From Rhyzopertha dominica (lineage: Eukaryota > Arthropoda > Insecta > Coleoptera > Bostrichidae): 64,000 nt of DNA. Within the stretch, counting starts at the first letter, position 1. Every line of letters begins with the position of its first letter. The stretch is from the NCBI GenBank assembly GCA_025024175.1, contig QCXZ01000137.1, positions 868,001 to 932,000 of the forward strand, read 5' to 3'. Shown here one piece after another: positions 10,370-21,460 of the stretch. The notes below the pieces were generated by a model. It did not search any database. It was not told where the DNA came from and saw nothing but the letters and a program-made list of their open reading frames with translations. The position numbers and the translations under genes are program-made.

Positions 10370-11590
10370 TATCTATAAGAAAGGTGATGCCAATGACATA
10401 AGGAACTACAGACCTATTTTACTGTACCCAGTTTTCTCTGAAATTCCTGAAAAAATATTATCCAAACAACTAACAGTTTACTTGGAAAATAGGGAAGTAA
10501 TTGTTAATAACCAGCATGGTTTCAGACAGGGCCACTCAACTGCTGTTGCTCTTATGGCACTGATTAATAATGTGACTCGAGCTTTCTATGAAGGGCAGGA
10601 TGTCACATCATCCTTGCCAAATGCCTTTGACTGTGTTGACCTAGTATTATTACAATCTCCATCCAAGTGGCTGTGGTATAATCACCTCATTTCTTTCTAA
10701 TCGTTCACAGAAAATTATATTTAATGATAAATTTCCTGATGAACTTCCTCTAAATATTGGTGTGCCTCAGGGCTCGGTGTTGGAGCCTCCGTTATTTCTT
10801 ATTTTTATTAACGATCTGCCTCTCTGTATTGATCAGGGTGCAGTAACTTTATTTGCCGATGATACTACAGTTAATTTCAGGGGCATCAACATCGACGTGG
10901 TACTACACCATAATAATATTTCTCAAGCGAACATTTATGTCTGATGTGTTAGTAATGGTCTTGCTTTGAACAAGAATAAGTCAATTCAGATGTTATTCTC
11001 ACTTAGACATGTTGCTATAGACTTCGCCAATTGCTCTTACTTCTTGGGAGTTCTTGATTCAAAACTCCTGTAGTGAAAAAATTGAAAAAATTCTTAATAA
11101 AAACATCTTTATATTTTGGTTTAATACACAGTATTATTTGTAATATCAAGAGTATTATTTAACAGTAAGAAAAAGGTCGAATATCCCGTTATAATATAAT
11201 ATTATAATCTAATACGAATCTTTGTTCATTTATGGAGCTCTAAGGATTACCATGATTGTGATACCAGAAAGAAAAACGATCTTCATCAACCTAACTTACG
11301 TCTTGCTAGGACTACAACATCATCTAATTATTATGGTATAAAGTTTTATAATGTTATTCCTGAGAAATTGAAAACAGTAAATACCAACACTTTTAAATTA
11401 AAATAACTGACTGACAATGTTTTCTACAGCTTTGATGAGTACATTGTTTTTTTTTCGTGATCCCTGTGTGTGTATATTATGTCTCTCTCAAAGACTGCTC
11501 GTTCTCCTGTGCTATGTCTCTGTCTTATGGCATGCAATAGCATTCTTGACTTGTGCAAAATAATGTATTTTTAATAGGCATCAATAAAGA
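10370..11590 (+). mobile_element. Non-LTR retrotransposon (LINE) remnant, reverse transcriptase to 3' end
   Basis: Degenerate plus-strand reverse transcriptase. It reads YKKGDANDIRNYRPI before the first block, then NNQHGFRQGHSTAVAL (10509-10556), an AFDCVDLVLL finger/palm block, PQGSVLEPPLFLIFINDLP (from 10765) and TLFADDTTVNF, with the catalytic ADD at about 10856. The C-terminal region near 11250-11400 reads PNLRLARTTTSSNYYGIKFYN, the usual tail of such LINE proteins. Several frameshifts and stops break it. The 3' UTR runs to about 11590. Clade (Jockey/CR1-like) is a guess. Confidence 0.8.
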
Positions 11591-11689
11591 ATATGATTAG
11601 ATGTCTTGATATAAAAGCAAAAACAGATTAGTACAAAAGTTATTGCTAATTATGCGAAGCAAAATCTCCTGTCGCTCTTATAGACAAAA

Positions 11690-12130
11690 TCATTAACTGC
11701 AACGCAACCAAACAAATCGTCAGACTGCCAAACTACCCCGTGCTCGTTAAAAACAACCCCCCTACGCCACCCACCGATCGGTCGAGATTTTTAATCAGCA
11801 AATGACGTTCGCGTCGCAAAAACACGGATTTCAATCAGGCTTGGGAGCGAAATAGGGGAGGCCGAATAATCCGTATCACAAAGAGACCCCCATCGCATAC
11901 AACAATGCGCTGCGCCTCCATTGGCCCGTCAGCCATGGCGATGAGAACAAAGGCACAAAACATAACTCGCGCCGAAATTAGAAGTAGCGATGCAAAACTG
12001 CCAAACGATGCGCTGAATGCTAATCAGGAAAATATAAAACGTACAAAAATAAATTTTAAAGGGTGGCAACGGTATGGACTTCGTTATCGAAAAAACACAA
12101 CTTGGAAAATGGATCATCCCTCGTTAGGAC
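11690..12130. other. GC-richer unique island, no gene seen
   Basis: Contains CpG-rich stretches (CCACCGATCGGTCGAG, AATGCGCTGCGCCTCC). A 87-codon plus-strand ORF (11905-12168) has no recognisable domain. Candidate conserved regulatory DNA or an unrecognised exon. Confidence 0.25.
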
Positions 12131-12590
12131 AACTAAAGAAATTTCAGGAACAAAACTCAAATTGCTAGTTTCAGAGTTGGGTTATTTTTTTTAATCAAAA
12201 GAAACAAGTAATTGTAAGGCATAGGCAATATAGTAGGTAAGTACATACGTCTACATGACTTCAAAATAAAATTTCATTCTTTTGGCATGAAGCGGAATTT
12301 TTAATTTTATTCGTAGAGAGTATTTATCTATTCCATTTGTGCTATGTCAAATTTAGAAACAATCATTTCTTCTTGTTTGTCAACCAGTCCAGTTCTTGCA
12401 TCTTCCCGTGATTTTCGTTTGTTGCCTGTTATTAGTTGTTAAATTTCTCAACAAAACAGTTTCTTCTAAGACTATTTACCTACACAATTTATTTGCATTA
12501 CGTAAGCTATGCTTTCAAATAGCAATATAAACGGAAACACAATTATTTACCATCTAAAGCCAAACAAATAGTTCCGAATAGTTCCGTATA
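12131..12590. other. No gene seen
   Basis: AT-rich, no ORF of note and no repeat match in the window. Confidence 0.3.
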
Positions 12591-12599
12591 CATAAAAAA

Positions 12600-14450
12600 C
12601 GCAGAGAATGACCAAAATTTCACGATCAAATGGAATACAGGACAGACAAGTACGAAAAGACGTTCGTTCGTCGAGGGTTCTCAAAGATGATCACGCAAAT
12701 TTAATACGACGTATGATTTATGAGGCATATACTGACAATTGAAGAATTGCACAAGAAAATTAAAACTGAGCTAAAAACCAAGTGCTGTAAAAAAAAATTT
12801 ACGTAATTTTTTAAGAAAAAAAAACGTTTCATTATGAGAAAAAGCAGATATGATTTTGATCTATGGTGAATGCAAGAAAAATGCTTCCACTGCTGCCAGT
12901 TTATACAGACAACGTTGTCCAAATAGAATAGCTCCTCCCGATACAATTTTCACGAGACTTCAATTAACTTTAAGGACTAACTGGCCACCACTGAAAAAGT
13001 CAAGAGAAAGAACAGCAACAGGCCCTGACAGTGAAATTAGAGTATGAAAGGGTAGTCTCAAGAGCAACCGGTATTAGTCTGTCTTCAGTACACCTAATAA
13101 TTAAAGGCAATCAATTTCATCCGTATCACTTGCAATTGGTTCAGGCCTTAAAGGAGACAGATTATCCTAAAATACTGGCTTTTTGTAACTTTTTTCGGGA
13201 ACACCAAAATTTGAACGTGAGATTTTATGACAACATTTGTTTCTCAGATGAAGCAAGATTTTCTAATAATGGTGGAGTTAAGGAACATAACATGCATTAT
13301 TATGCGCGAGAAAATAATCTACGTTGGATTCGAGAAGGACATTTTCAAACTATCTACTCGACGAATGTCTGATGCGGAATATTGGGGAATCAAATTGTTG
13401 GGCCTTATTTTTTTTGCGCTGAGATTAAACGGCAATACTTATCTAAATTTTAACAAACATTTTACCAGTACTTCTCCAAAATGTAAATTTACAAGCAAGA
13501 CAAGATCTATGGTTCCAACAAGATGGGGCACCTGCGCATTATCACAGAATAATGCGAATCATCTTGATTTGGTGTTGCCTAAGCGATGGATAGGAAGAGG
13601 TTCAATTAATCCTTGCCCACCGAGAAGCCCGGACCTTACTCCATCGGATTTTTTTCTGTGGGGAATGGTAAAAGAGCAAGTATACCAAACACCAATTGAA
13701 AGTGTAGAATATTTAGAAAATAAAATACGTGATCACTCCAGAAATATTAATGCATGTTAAAAGATCGTTTTGGGCACGGATTCAAGTTTGTGAAAACAGC
13801 GGAGGGCGACATTTTGACCATTTATTACATTAATGTTATTGAATAAACATTTTTCAAAAATAAAATATGTTTTACAATAGCGAATTTACTTAAAGCAAAT
13901 GATTGAAGTTTATGTCAAAATTTATGAATTTATACAGCTCTCTACGTTTTATATTTTTTAAGACGATCAATGTTACCTCTACAAATGTATTTTGGGTTGC
14001 ATTTTTAATTTCGTGAGGGTCATTATCATTCGGGTAAAAGTAAGGGTGCAAAGATAGATTACCATGAAAGTCTGACGGCTGAAGATTTTGAAAATTGGTT
14101 TGAAAATAAACTGCTGTTAATGCTTCCGACCAATGCAGTAATTGTATTAGACAATCCTTCTCATCATTCCAAATATGTCCTCAAATAACACAGAAATCAA
14201 AGATTTGCTTTTAAAACATTACTTGTGTTTCGAGGAATATTGTATAAAAAACTCTTGGGGGTTCAGAAGACACACAACTACTTGAGGCGGAGTTAATAAT
14301 TTACAATGCCCTACATCTGGGAGTAATTTATGAGCTGCTTACGACTATTTTTTAAAAGGACCTGGTGCAGTGGTATTGAACCTTAGAAGGCTGGAAGAAC
14401 TATACAATCAAACATTGTGGGCATGAGTAAGAGTTTTATGTTTGCTTTAA
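12600..14450 (+). mobile_element. IS630/Tc1-like DDE transposase remnant split by a mariner-like element
   Basis: Left part (12600-12848): VRKDVRSSRVLKDDHANLI, RRMIYEAYTDN and, after frameshifts, KKNLRNFLRKKTFHYEK, which resembles the N-terminal region of insect DDE_3 transposases. Right part (14033-14180): KSKGAKIDYHESLTAEDF, ENWFENKLLLMLPTNAVIVLDN, the well-known DYHxxMTxxNFxxWFxxKLLPxLPxxxVIVMDN region of the same family. The middle, with the first catalytic Asp, is missing and replaced by a mariner-like copy. The sister fragment at 58140-58400 keeps that middle part. Confidence 0.65.
12840..14032 (+). mobile_element. Mariner-like element family M, copy A (both ends truncated)
   Basis: Homologous to copy C (22621-24029) from its transposase start region to within about 14 bp of its right end. 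The right inverted repeat is recognisable at 13984-14032 but lacks the outermost bases; the left inverted repeat is absent. Transposase frames: ILIYGECKKNASTAASLY, then VSRATGISLSSVHLIIKG, FSDEARFSNNGG (first catalytic Asp), and PPRSPDLTPSDFFLWGM (third). There are frameshifts near 13045, 13370 and 13520. It lies inside the IS630-like remnant. Confidence 0.85.
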
Positions 14451-15420
14451 AGCCTCTAAAAAGCTAAGCTACTAAATGTTGGTTAGACTTTTTAGAATAG
14501 TTTGGTTGTTTTAAAATTTCACAGCATCCTACAGTATTTTTTTTAATGAACACTCGTTATTATAATATGTTCATAAAACAATGTTATCAAATTAATCCTA
14601 CCTTAACAGAGTATAAGAATTTGCGTCGTCCAAATCCAGGCTTCTACCAAGTTCTAGAAATCCCGCACTGATAAACAACTTTATAGCGTATAGTCAAGGG
14701 CCAACTGAAGCTTAAACACTGCACGCGAATGTGATGATCACCATGTAATCGACACTTGTAATTTAACGATTTCATGTCTTGAAGCCGACTTGAGTTCATC
14801 AAAACTGATTTAAATGATTTAGGAAAAATGACTGGAAAGCCATGACTCATGTGAAGCCAAAGCATGCGACGAACTGAAGTTAATTACCTACGACATACCG
14901 GTCAGCAAGTGTGACCAACATCTGAAAATAATAATTTATAGATCGCTCGTCTTTTATAAATAATAGACATAATCTATCGATTTGATAGAAGACCTATACG
15001 NGATGTTGCATATATTATGTAGATACTTTATTGTGTTCAAGTTGTGTTTTTGTACGAAAACGAAAAAGAGGTTTACCTACCTAACAGCTTTAGGACCAAA
15101 AATAAGGTGTTTTTCTGTTACTGTAGATGTAAAGATAGAGAACAAACACTGACAACTCATCTGGTTTAACACACAACAGACCCAGGGCGTTATAAAACGC
15201 TGACAAGCGAAAGTATGTCCGGACAATATGAACGAAAGCGATATAATCTACCCAAAAGCTTCCCATCTCAAAATCTTGTTGAAGACTGACACTTGGTTTA
15301 ACACATACTACCCACCACAAAAGCAAGAATCGAATTACAGTCCCTCAGATTCAGGTTGCTAATACCACGCATCGCTCGTGTATAGATTCCACGAAATACT
15401 CGTTGTCATTTAGTCCACAA
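14450..15420. other. No gene seen
   Basis: AT-rich sequence with only short ORFs lacking recognisable domains. One n base at 15001. Confidence 0.3.
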
Positions 15421-15830
15421 TCTTTTTTTTTTGTTTCACAACCACGTATCCTCGCCAGTTACTTATGCTAATCCGTTAATTCCCGAAGTAATATGCGTGC
15501 GGCCAGGGCATTAAAACACTTTAACGGTGACATTTAATCTGTTGGCATTGTGTTTAGAGATGCGTCCGGAGATAGCAGAGGATTACCACGTCTGGAGGCC
15601 TGTTAGGCCCGTCTTGATGGACAGGAGCACAATGTGGACGGATTGATAGGTAAACCACACCTTTTCAAGATGCATTAAACCAGTTACGCGATCAATTAGC
15701 GCCTAATGGACGTTGTAAATAAATACGGGATCATGGGAGCTTAAAGAGGATACGCGTCGGATTTTGATGATCCTGTTGGGCATGGTTTTATTTGCTTGGT
15801 CATGTGTCGTGTTGGCTACACGTGTTATAG
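15420..15830. other. GC-richer unique island, possible regulatory element
   Basis: Composition rises relative to its flanks. Homeodomain/POU-like words are present (TATGCTAATCCGTTAATTCC near 15465-15484). No ORF or repeat match. It lies about 0.3 kb upstream of the tRNA gene, though no link between them is implied. Confidence 0.25.
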
Positions 15831-16081
15831 AAGGCCGATAAAAAGTAGTTCATATGGATATGTTTTTTGGAAGTTGGTAAAGAAGATGTCTGTATTACCG
15901 ATCTTTTAAATCTGCAAGCAATAAATGAGCAGCTGAAGTAGACTATTATTTGCATATTTTTGATGTATTTCGTATTTAATTTTAAGCAATTATATGTATG
16001 GTATAAAATAAAAACTCTAACGAAGAAAGGGATATTTATGGCGTTCCTTAACTAAGTACTTTGCGACAAATTTAGATCACT

Positions 16082-16163
16082 GGTAGCGTGGCCGAGCGGT
16101 CTAAGGCGCTGGTTTAAGGCACCAGTCTCTTCGGAGGCGTGGGTTCGAATCCCACCGCTGCCA
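16082..16163 (+). tRNA. tRNA-Leu (anticodon AAG)
   Basis: An 82-nt cloverleaf: acceptor GGTAGCG pairs with CGCTGCC (16156-16162), with discriminator A at 16163. The D-arm contains GCCGAGCGGTCTAAGGC, and the anticodon stem CTGGT/ACCAG encloses loop TTAAGGC with anticodon AAG at 16116-16118. It has a long class II variable arm (TCTCTTCGGAGGC) and T-loop GGTTCGAATCC. The internal A and B boxes are intact, there is no intron, and a T-run at about 16166 serves as the RNA polymerase III terminator. It decodes CUU (and by inosine modification CUC). CCA is not encoded beyond the CCA formed by acceptor and discriminator, as usual in eukaryotes. Confidence 0.97.
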
Positions 16164-16165
16164 AC

Positions 16166-16174
16166 TTTTTTTTT
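16166..16174 (+). terminator. RNA polymerase III T-run terminator of tRNA-Leu
   Basis: A run of T residues begins two bases after the mature 3' end of the tRNA, the standard position and form of an RNA polymerase III terminator. Confidence 0.9.
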
Positions 16175-16179
16175 CATTT

Positions 16180-18960
16180 TTTAATACCATTTTTCTTATT
16201 TGCAAACTAATCAAAATAAAACAGTACCCCACTGAGTCTCGTAAATGCAGTAATCTTTTAAGTTTAGGATAAACATAAATCAGGAAGATGTTGAAAAAAC
16301 GCAGAACCCTAACATTTGCCCTCAGCACGGTGCCGAAATAAATAGGTTTTCTTCACTCAAAACAATCTACAATCCCTATATAACTCCTCAATTTAGATAG
16401 AAACTTTCACATAGATAACACACTCAACTAGTGAAGCTGCAATTACGTGACAGAATGTTATCTCAGTAGAGCCTTAACTAAAGCCTTTTTTGATTAAAAC
16501 TAGTTACGAGGGAAGATCATTAATTACGGTCCCTGACAAAGAAAGACGCAAAACATGAAAATAATAATTACATCTTCGCGTAAATTCTAAATTATTTTAA
16601 CAAACAACGAACGAGACTGGTATTGAACAAGTGTCACGACAAATAAATAAGCTTTTAATATTCCAACTACAAGTAAATAATAATCTACCCTTGTATATAT
16701 TAACCCTATAAAGACCAGCCTTATAAAATTTCAAAAAAAAATAAAATGATATTTCAAATTAAGAACCTGCACACTGTGGAAATGTACACTCGCTCGCTTA
16801 AGTGAGATCTAATCAAAATTCAACTTCTTTTTCTTTTAATGACTGAACATTTTACGAAGAAAAATGAACGTTTCTTTTTTTACAATTTACATTCCCTATC
16901 TTTTAAGTAGTTCAATATATTCTGTATTGTCAATGTATTGTCAAATATAAACGAAATGCTTATTAATACTTTCTAAGAATATTTAGTATCTGATTGTAAC
17001 AAAGCATTTTAAATACAAAGATATTTTGAATTTGCAATACTTTTTCGTACGTGCATTTAATACTTTTGAGTTTTGACAAGTATTATTTTGTGCATCTCTG
17101 AATTGAATACTAATAATTTTCCGTTACAGGTGCATGCAAAGAATTTATTATAAACCTCCACGTCTGATGTCATTCAGTTTACTATTTAAGCTTCCACGTT
17201 TTTTTTTCTAAATACATTCTTCGAAGCAAGAGCCTTTCTGTAGAGACGCTTAGAACCAGGGTTTTGTGCCTCTACCTTTATTAATTAGTAAGAATGCTAG
17301 ATGTGAAATGACAAACTTAACTAGACCCATATTACTCGTATATCCCCCTTGGCAAACTACGCTACTGCCTAGGGCGCTACAAGCGAAAAAGAGACCCAGT
17401 TTTTTCCATTTTGAATGACCTAATAAAATGCTCGTAAAATGCTGTGCGATAAGTAACCGCCATCGTTAGAAGAAAATAGGTGTTGACAGCCGTATCAGAT
17501 TTACGACGTACTTAACCAACGCAGAAAAACATCACAAATACCTTCTTTGAAACGATACAATAGGTGATGAAAGCTGCATAGATTTACGAGCAGAAAAAAA
17601 TCAAAGCGCCGCTACAAGCAGTGGACTGGTCATAGGCGTGCTATACGGGGGCAGAATAACCGTTGTTGAAGCTTTAAGTTTGAAAGTTTGGCAATATAAA
17701 AGATGGCTTAGGATCGCTTCCGGTTATACCACCCTGTTTATTACTGTATTTTTTCTTATAGGTCTTTAATGTGACTTTATTTACTATACATGTAGTCTCT
17801 CTAGACCCGTCTCAACGTTATTTGATATTTTGTTAAAAGAGTGACGTAAGCATTTAAGAGTGTCAGGTCAGCAAACATTATTATTCATATAAGTACTATA
17901 TATTTCACATTCTATTAATCTCTTATCGCGTATCTCAAACTCGGACCTAAATCTGTAACAATTATGGTATCACGATTCTTTGAATAAAAATGATCTCAAA
18001 AAACCACAATGAGGGTTTTTCCGTGATGTTGATCATTCGTACTGATTTTCCTTTAACTATAACGAGCACGAAGTCATTTTTCATAAAAAAAACAAATCAT
18101 TTATACACATGATAAATAATTTAAAGCATTTTTCATCCTGCAGTTACAATTAAAGTCCAATATCGTGGTTTATCAATCTTCTAAGACTCTTAATGAAATT
18201 GAAATCTTGTTTAAAATTTTATTTCTCCTTTAAAAAATCCACCAGTATCGAAGATCATATTTATGGTACTAAAAGTTTCATTAGAAATTTCAAAGATTCC
18301 GATAAAGACCTTATTAAAAACGCATACAAAATTGAAATAACACAAAACTTTGAAAAAGGGAAAATCATGACATCGTTAAAAGTATCACGGATAAAAACTG
18401 CTTTTATCAGAAAACCGAGAAAGTAAGGTAGGGAGACTGGATAAACTATACTATTACGAAAAGTAACTCGAAACTCATTGCCACAAATTGTTTCAACAAA
18501 CAAATGTCATCAGTAAATGTTACAATCTGTCTTGAAGAATTTTAATTATTTCTTTTCTCTATTTTAGGTATATCTGAATATCTCTTTCACATGTCCATAT
18601 ATTATTTATTAGCCAAAGTACGCCACTGGCTACTGTTTGGGAAAAACGCATGTTAGCACATAATAAACGTAACTTTTACTATGTCATCTATTAAGCGAAA
18701 AATAGGTGTTGAGAGTCTTCTATTTAAGGCTTTTGATTTACGATGCCAGATGCACGTACAGTGTATTAAAACATGCAATATAAGATCAAAGAGTAGTGGT
18801 AGGTACTCAATGAACGCGTATTTTTGGCAAAGACGTTGATAATGAACTCGCTTAGTGGTAAAATTCTGCCGAAATGGGGTTTTTGTAGTAAAAAAAACGG
18901 ACTTTTTTATTTAGTAAACGATAACCGAAGAAAATTGAATGAAAACACGTTTGAAGAATG
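16180..18960. other. No gene recognised
   Basis: Long AT-rich interval. The longest open stretches, such as the lysine-rich plus-strand one at 18193-18426, have no recognisable domain and look like chance. No repeat match within the window was noticed. Confidence 0.3.
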
Positions 18961-18969
18961 AGGTACCTG

Positions 18970-19175
18970 GCAAAATATAGCTTAGATATAAATACAAATT
19001 CAAGAATATTCCAACACAGCAAAGCTTGTCGATTTTAAGCAAAAAAGAGCACGATTTAGATCAGTTATAACCAAACCGAGGAAAGTTACGCAGAAAACTC
19101 GACACCTGCCGCCGAAATTTGGACTAAGATACGAAGATTTAAGGGAAATAATCTACAACAAAGGATAGGAACAAA
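18970..19175 (+). mobile_element. Possible LINE fragment (between endonuclease and reverse transcriptase)
   Basis: The plus strand reads NTAKLVDFKQKRARFRSVI and, after a frameshift near 19095, TPAAEIWTKIRRFKGNN. The pattern of a basic helix followed by xxxIWxKIRRxKG is usual in the segment between endonuclease and reverse transcriptase of insect LINEs. Short and degraded, so the call is tentative. Confidence 0.4.
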
Positions 19176-19564
19176 TCCCTAATGTGTTAATATATTAATA
19201 CAAAGCAAATACACCACTTCCATACAAAATAACCCCCGCAACATGATAAAATATAAAATTGCTGACCCATCCCCCTATAATGACCGATTACCGATATCTG
19301 ATGTATAAGTAAAGATATGGCAAATATCACCTTGAAAAAAAAAATGTGGAGGTGGTTCCAAAACACCCGACAGTTTTGGTGAAAATGCAGATACACTGAA
19401 ATTTATCCGTACAATGCTTAATATGGGTGAAAGAGCAATTTAATTAAATGCAAGAAGTGCATGTGCTTTACGAGAAAAGGGCAAAAATATTTACAGCATG
19501 TGTGCAAACAACAGTAAGGAGAACATCATAACTTTAAATATAAACCTCCGAAATTTGGTATAGC

Positions 19565-20105
19565 ACATCGCAAAGCTCAGATATTGCAAAATAAAGATCT
19601 ACACCTTTTAAACAGTGGAGCCTTAAAAAATAAGACTCACCTAAGAAGAAAACCGAACCCCCTATGGCATCTTTTTACTCCAGAAGGCTTGTCACGTCAC
19701 CAAAATGTAATTCTACACTAACACAGCACGCACAACAACAAAGTCTAAACCACTTCATCGCGAGTAACATTTTCGAAAATCCGTTTTATAAAAATTCTAC
19801 CGACGCGTGCTCGCTTTGAGGGCCTCGTTTGTACTAAAGCGCAATGATATCTACAGAAGTTGTTTAAATAAAAAACTGTTTACACTAAAACGGGTGACGT
19901 AGCGGGCGGCAAAAAACTATAAGAAGCAAAAAACTGCGTATTTTCGTGGGCTAGGATACGGCGATCGGAATTAAATTTCGAGTCGACAATCGGAAGGTAG
20001 TTTTGAGAACGAGACATCGAATTTTGGGATTTTGATGTCGACGAAGTGGTAATAAGGCGCTTCTACATATCAAACAAGAATCCGTGTTATTTCTGACTAT
20101 ATAAT
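19565..20105 (-). repeat. Unclassified interspersed repeat, copy 2 (promoter-like on minus strand)
   Basis: Homologous to 9268-9790 in the same orientation. The minus-strand TATA-like TTTATAAAA (about 19784-19793) and donor GGTGAGT (about 19634-19641) are conserved in position between copies, the donor here preceded by CTTAG. Flanking sequences of the two copies differ on both sides, so it behaves as an interspersed unit. A truncated mariner-like copy begins about 90 bp to the right. Confidence 0.6.
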
Positions 20106-20192
20106 TTTTTGCAGCAATTTTTGATCGTAGGTCATTTTTTGCTTCTTTTTAAATAAAACACTGGCGTGCTAGCTTTTACATTTTACATGAAT

Positions 20193-21259
20193 TATAACAT
20201 TAAGGACAAACTGGTCACCACTGAAAAAGTCAAGGGAAAGAACAGCAACAGGTCCCTGACAATGAAATTAGAGTATTGGAAATGATTGACGAAAATCCTC
20301 ATATTAGTCAAAGGGTAGTCTCAAGAGCAACCGGTATTAGTCTGTCTTCAGTACACCGAATAATTAAAGGCAATCAATTTCATCCGTACCACTTGCAATT
20401 GGTTCAGGCCTTAAAGGAGACAGATTATCCTAAAAGACTGACTTTTTGTAACTTTTTTCGGGAACAACAAAATTTTAATGTGAGATTTTATGACAACATT
20501 TGCTTCTCAGATGAAGCAAGATTTTCTAATAATGGTGGAGTTAACGAACATAACACTTTCAAACTATCTACTCGACGAATGTCTGCTGCGAAATATTGGG
20601 GAATCAAATTGTTGCGCATTATTTTTTTCGCAATAGTTTAAACGGCAATACTTATCTAAATTTTGTAAGAATAATTTTAGCGGTACTTCTCCAAAATGTA
20701 AAGTTACAAATAAGACAAGATGTATGGTTCCAACAAGATGGGACACCTGCGCATTATCATAGAATAGTGCGAAATCATTTTGATTTGGTTTTGCCTAAAC
20801 GATGGTTAGGAAGAGGTTCAATTAATCCTTGGCCACCGAGAAGCCCGGACCTTACTTCTTTGGATTTTATTTCTGTGGGAATGGTAAAAGAGCAAGTATA
20901 GGTACCAAACACTAATTGAAAGTGTAGAACATTTAGAAAATAAAATACATGAGGCATGTAGATCCATCACTCCAGAAATGCAAGATCGTTTTGGACACGA
21001 ATTCAAGATTGTGAAAACAGCGGAGGGCGACATTTTGAGCATTTATTACGTTGTTACTGAATAAACATTTTTCAAAAATAAAATTTGTTTTACAATACCG
21101 AATTTACTTAAACCAAATGATTGAAGTTTATGTCAAAATTTACGAATTTATACAGCTCTCTACGTTTTATATTTTTTAAGACGATGAACAATTATCAATG
21201 TTACCTCTGCAAATGCATTTTGAGTTGCATTTTTAATTTCGTCACGGTCATTATCATTC
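20193..21259 (+). mobile_element. Mariner-like element family M, copy B (5'-truncated)
   Basis: Begins at a position equivalent to about 22938 of copy C and runs to within about 16 bp of the right end; its right inverted repeat (about 21208-21259) loses the last bases. Transposase pieces: MEMIDENPHISQRVVSRATG, FSDEARFSNNGG, VWFQQDGTPAHYHRI, PPRSPDLTSLDF, all broken by frameshifts. A stretch of about 35 codons after NEHN (near 20553) is deleted relative to the other copies. It lies just downstream of the epoxide hydrolase gene's 3' end, on the opposite strand. Confidence 0.85.
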
Positions 21260-21374
21260 CTGCATATTTGTGTCAACCCATTTAAGTTTTATTNAANAAT
21301 GGTTCGATATGGTGATCCTGTGGTTAAAGGCTTACGTCATTAAATGCGAAAACAAACTGCAANAACAATAATAG

Positions 21375-21380
21375 TTTATT
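21375..21380 (-). promoter_or_regulatory. Polyadenylation signal AATAAA of the epoxide hydrolase gene
   Basis: TTTATT on the plus strand gives AATAAA on the gene strand, about 80 nt after the stop codon at 21461-21463. Confidence 0.6.
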
Positions 21381-21460
21381 TAAACAAAATACAGTNCAAT
21401 AACAAAATTAGTAAAAAAGACNTAGTTACGTTACGAAATCAAGCCGNACAAAACTAGAAC

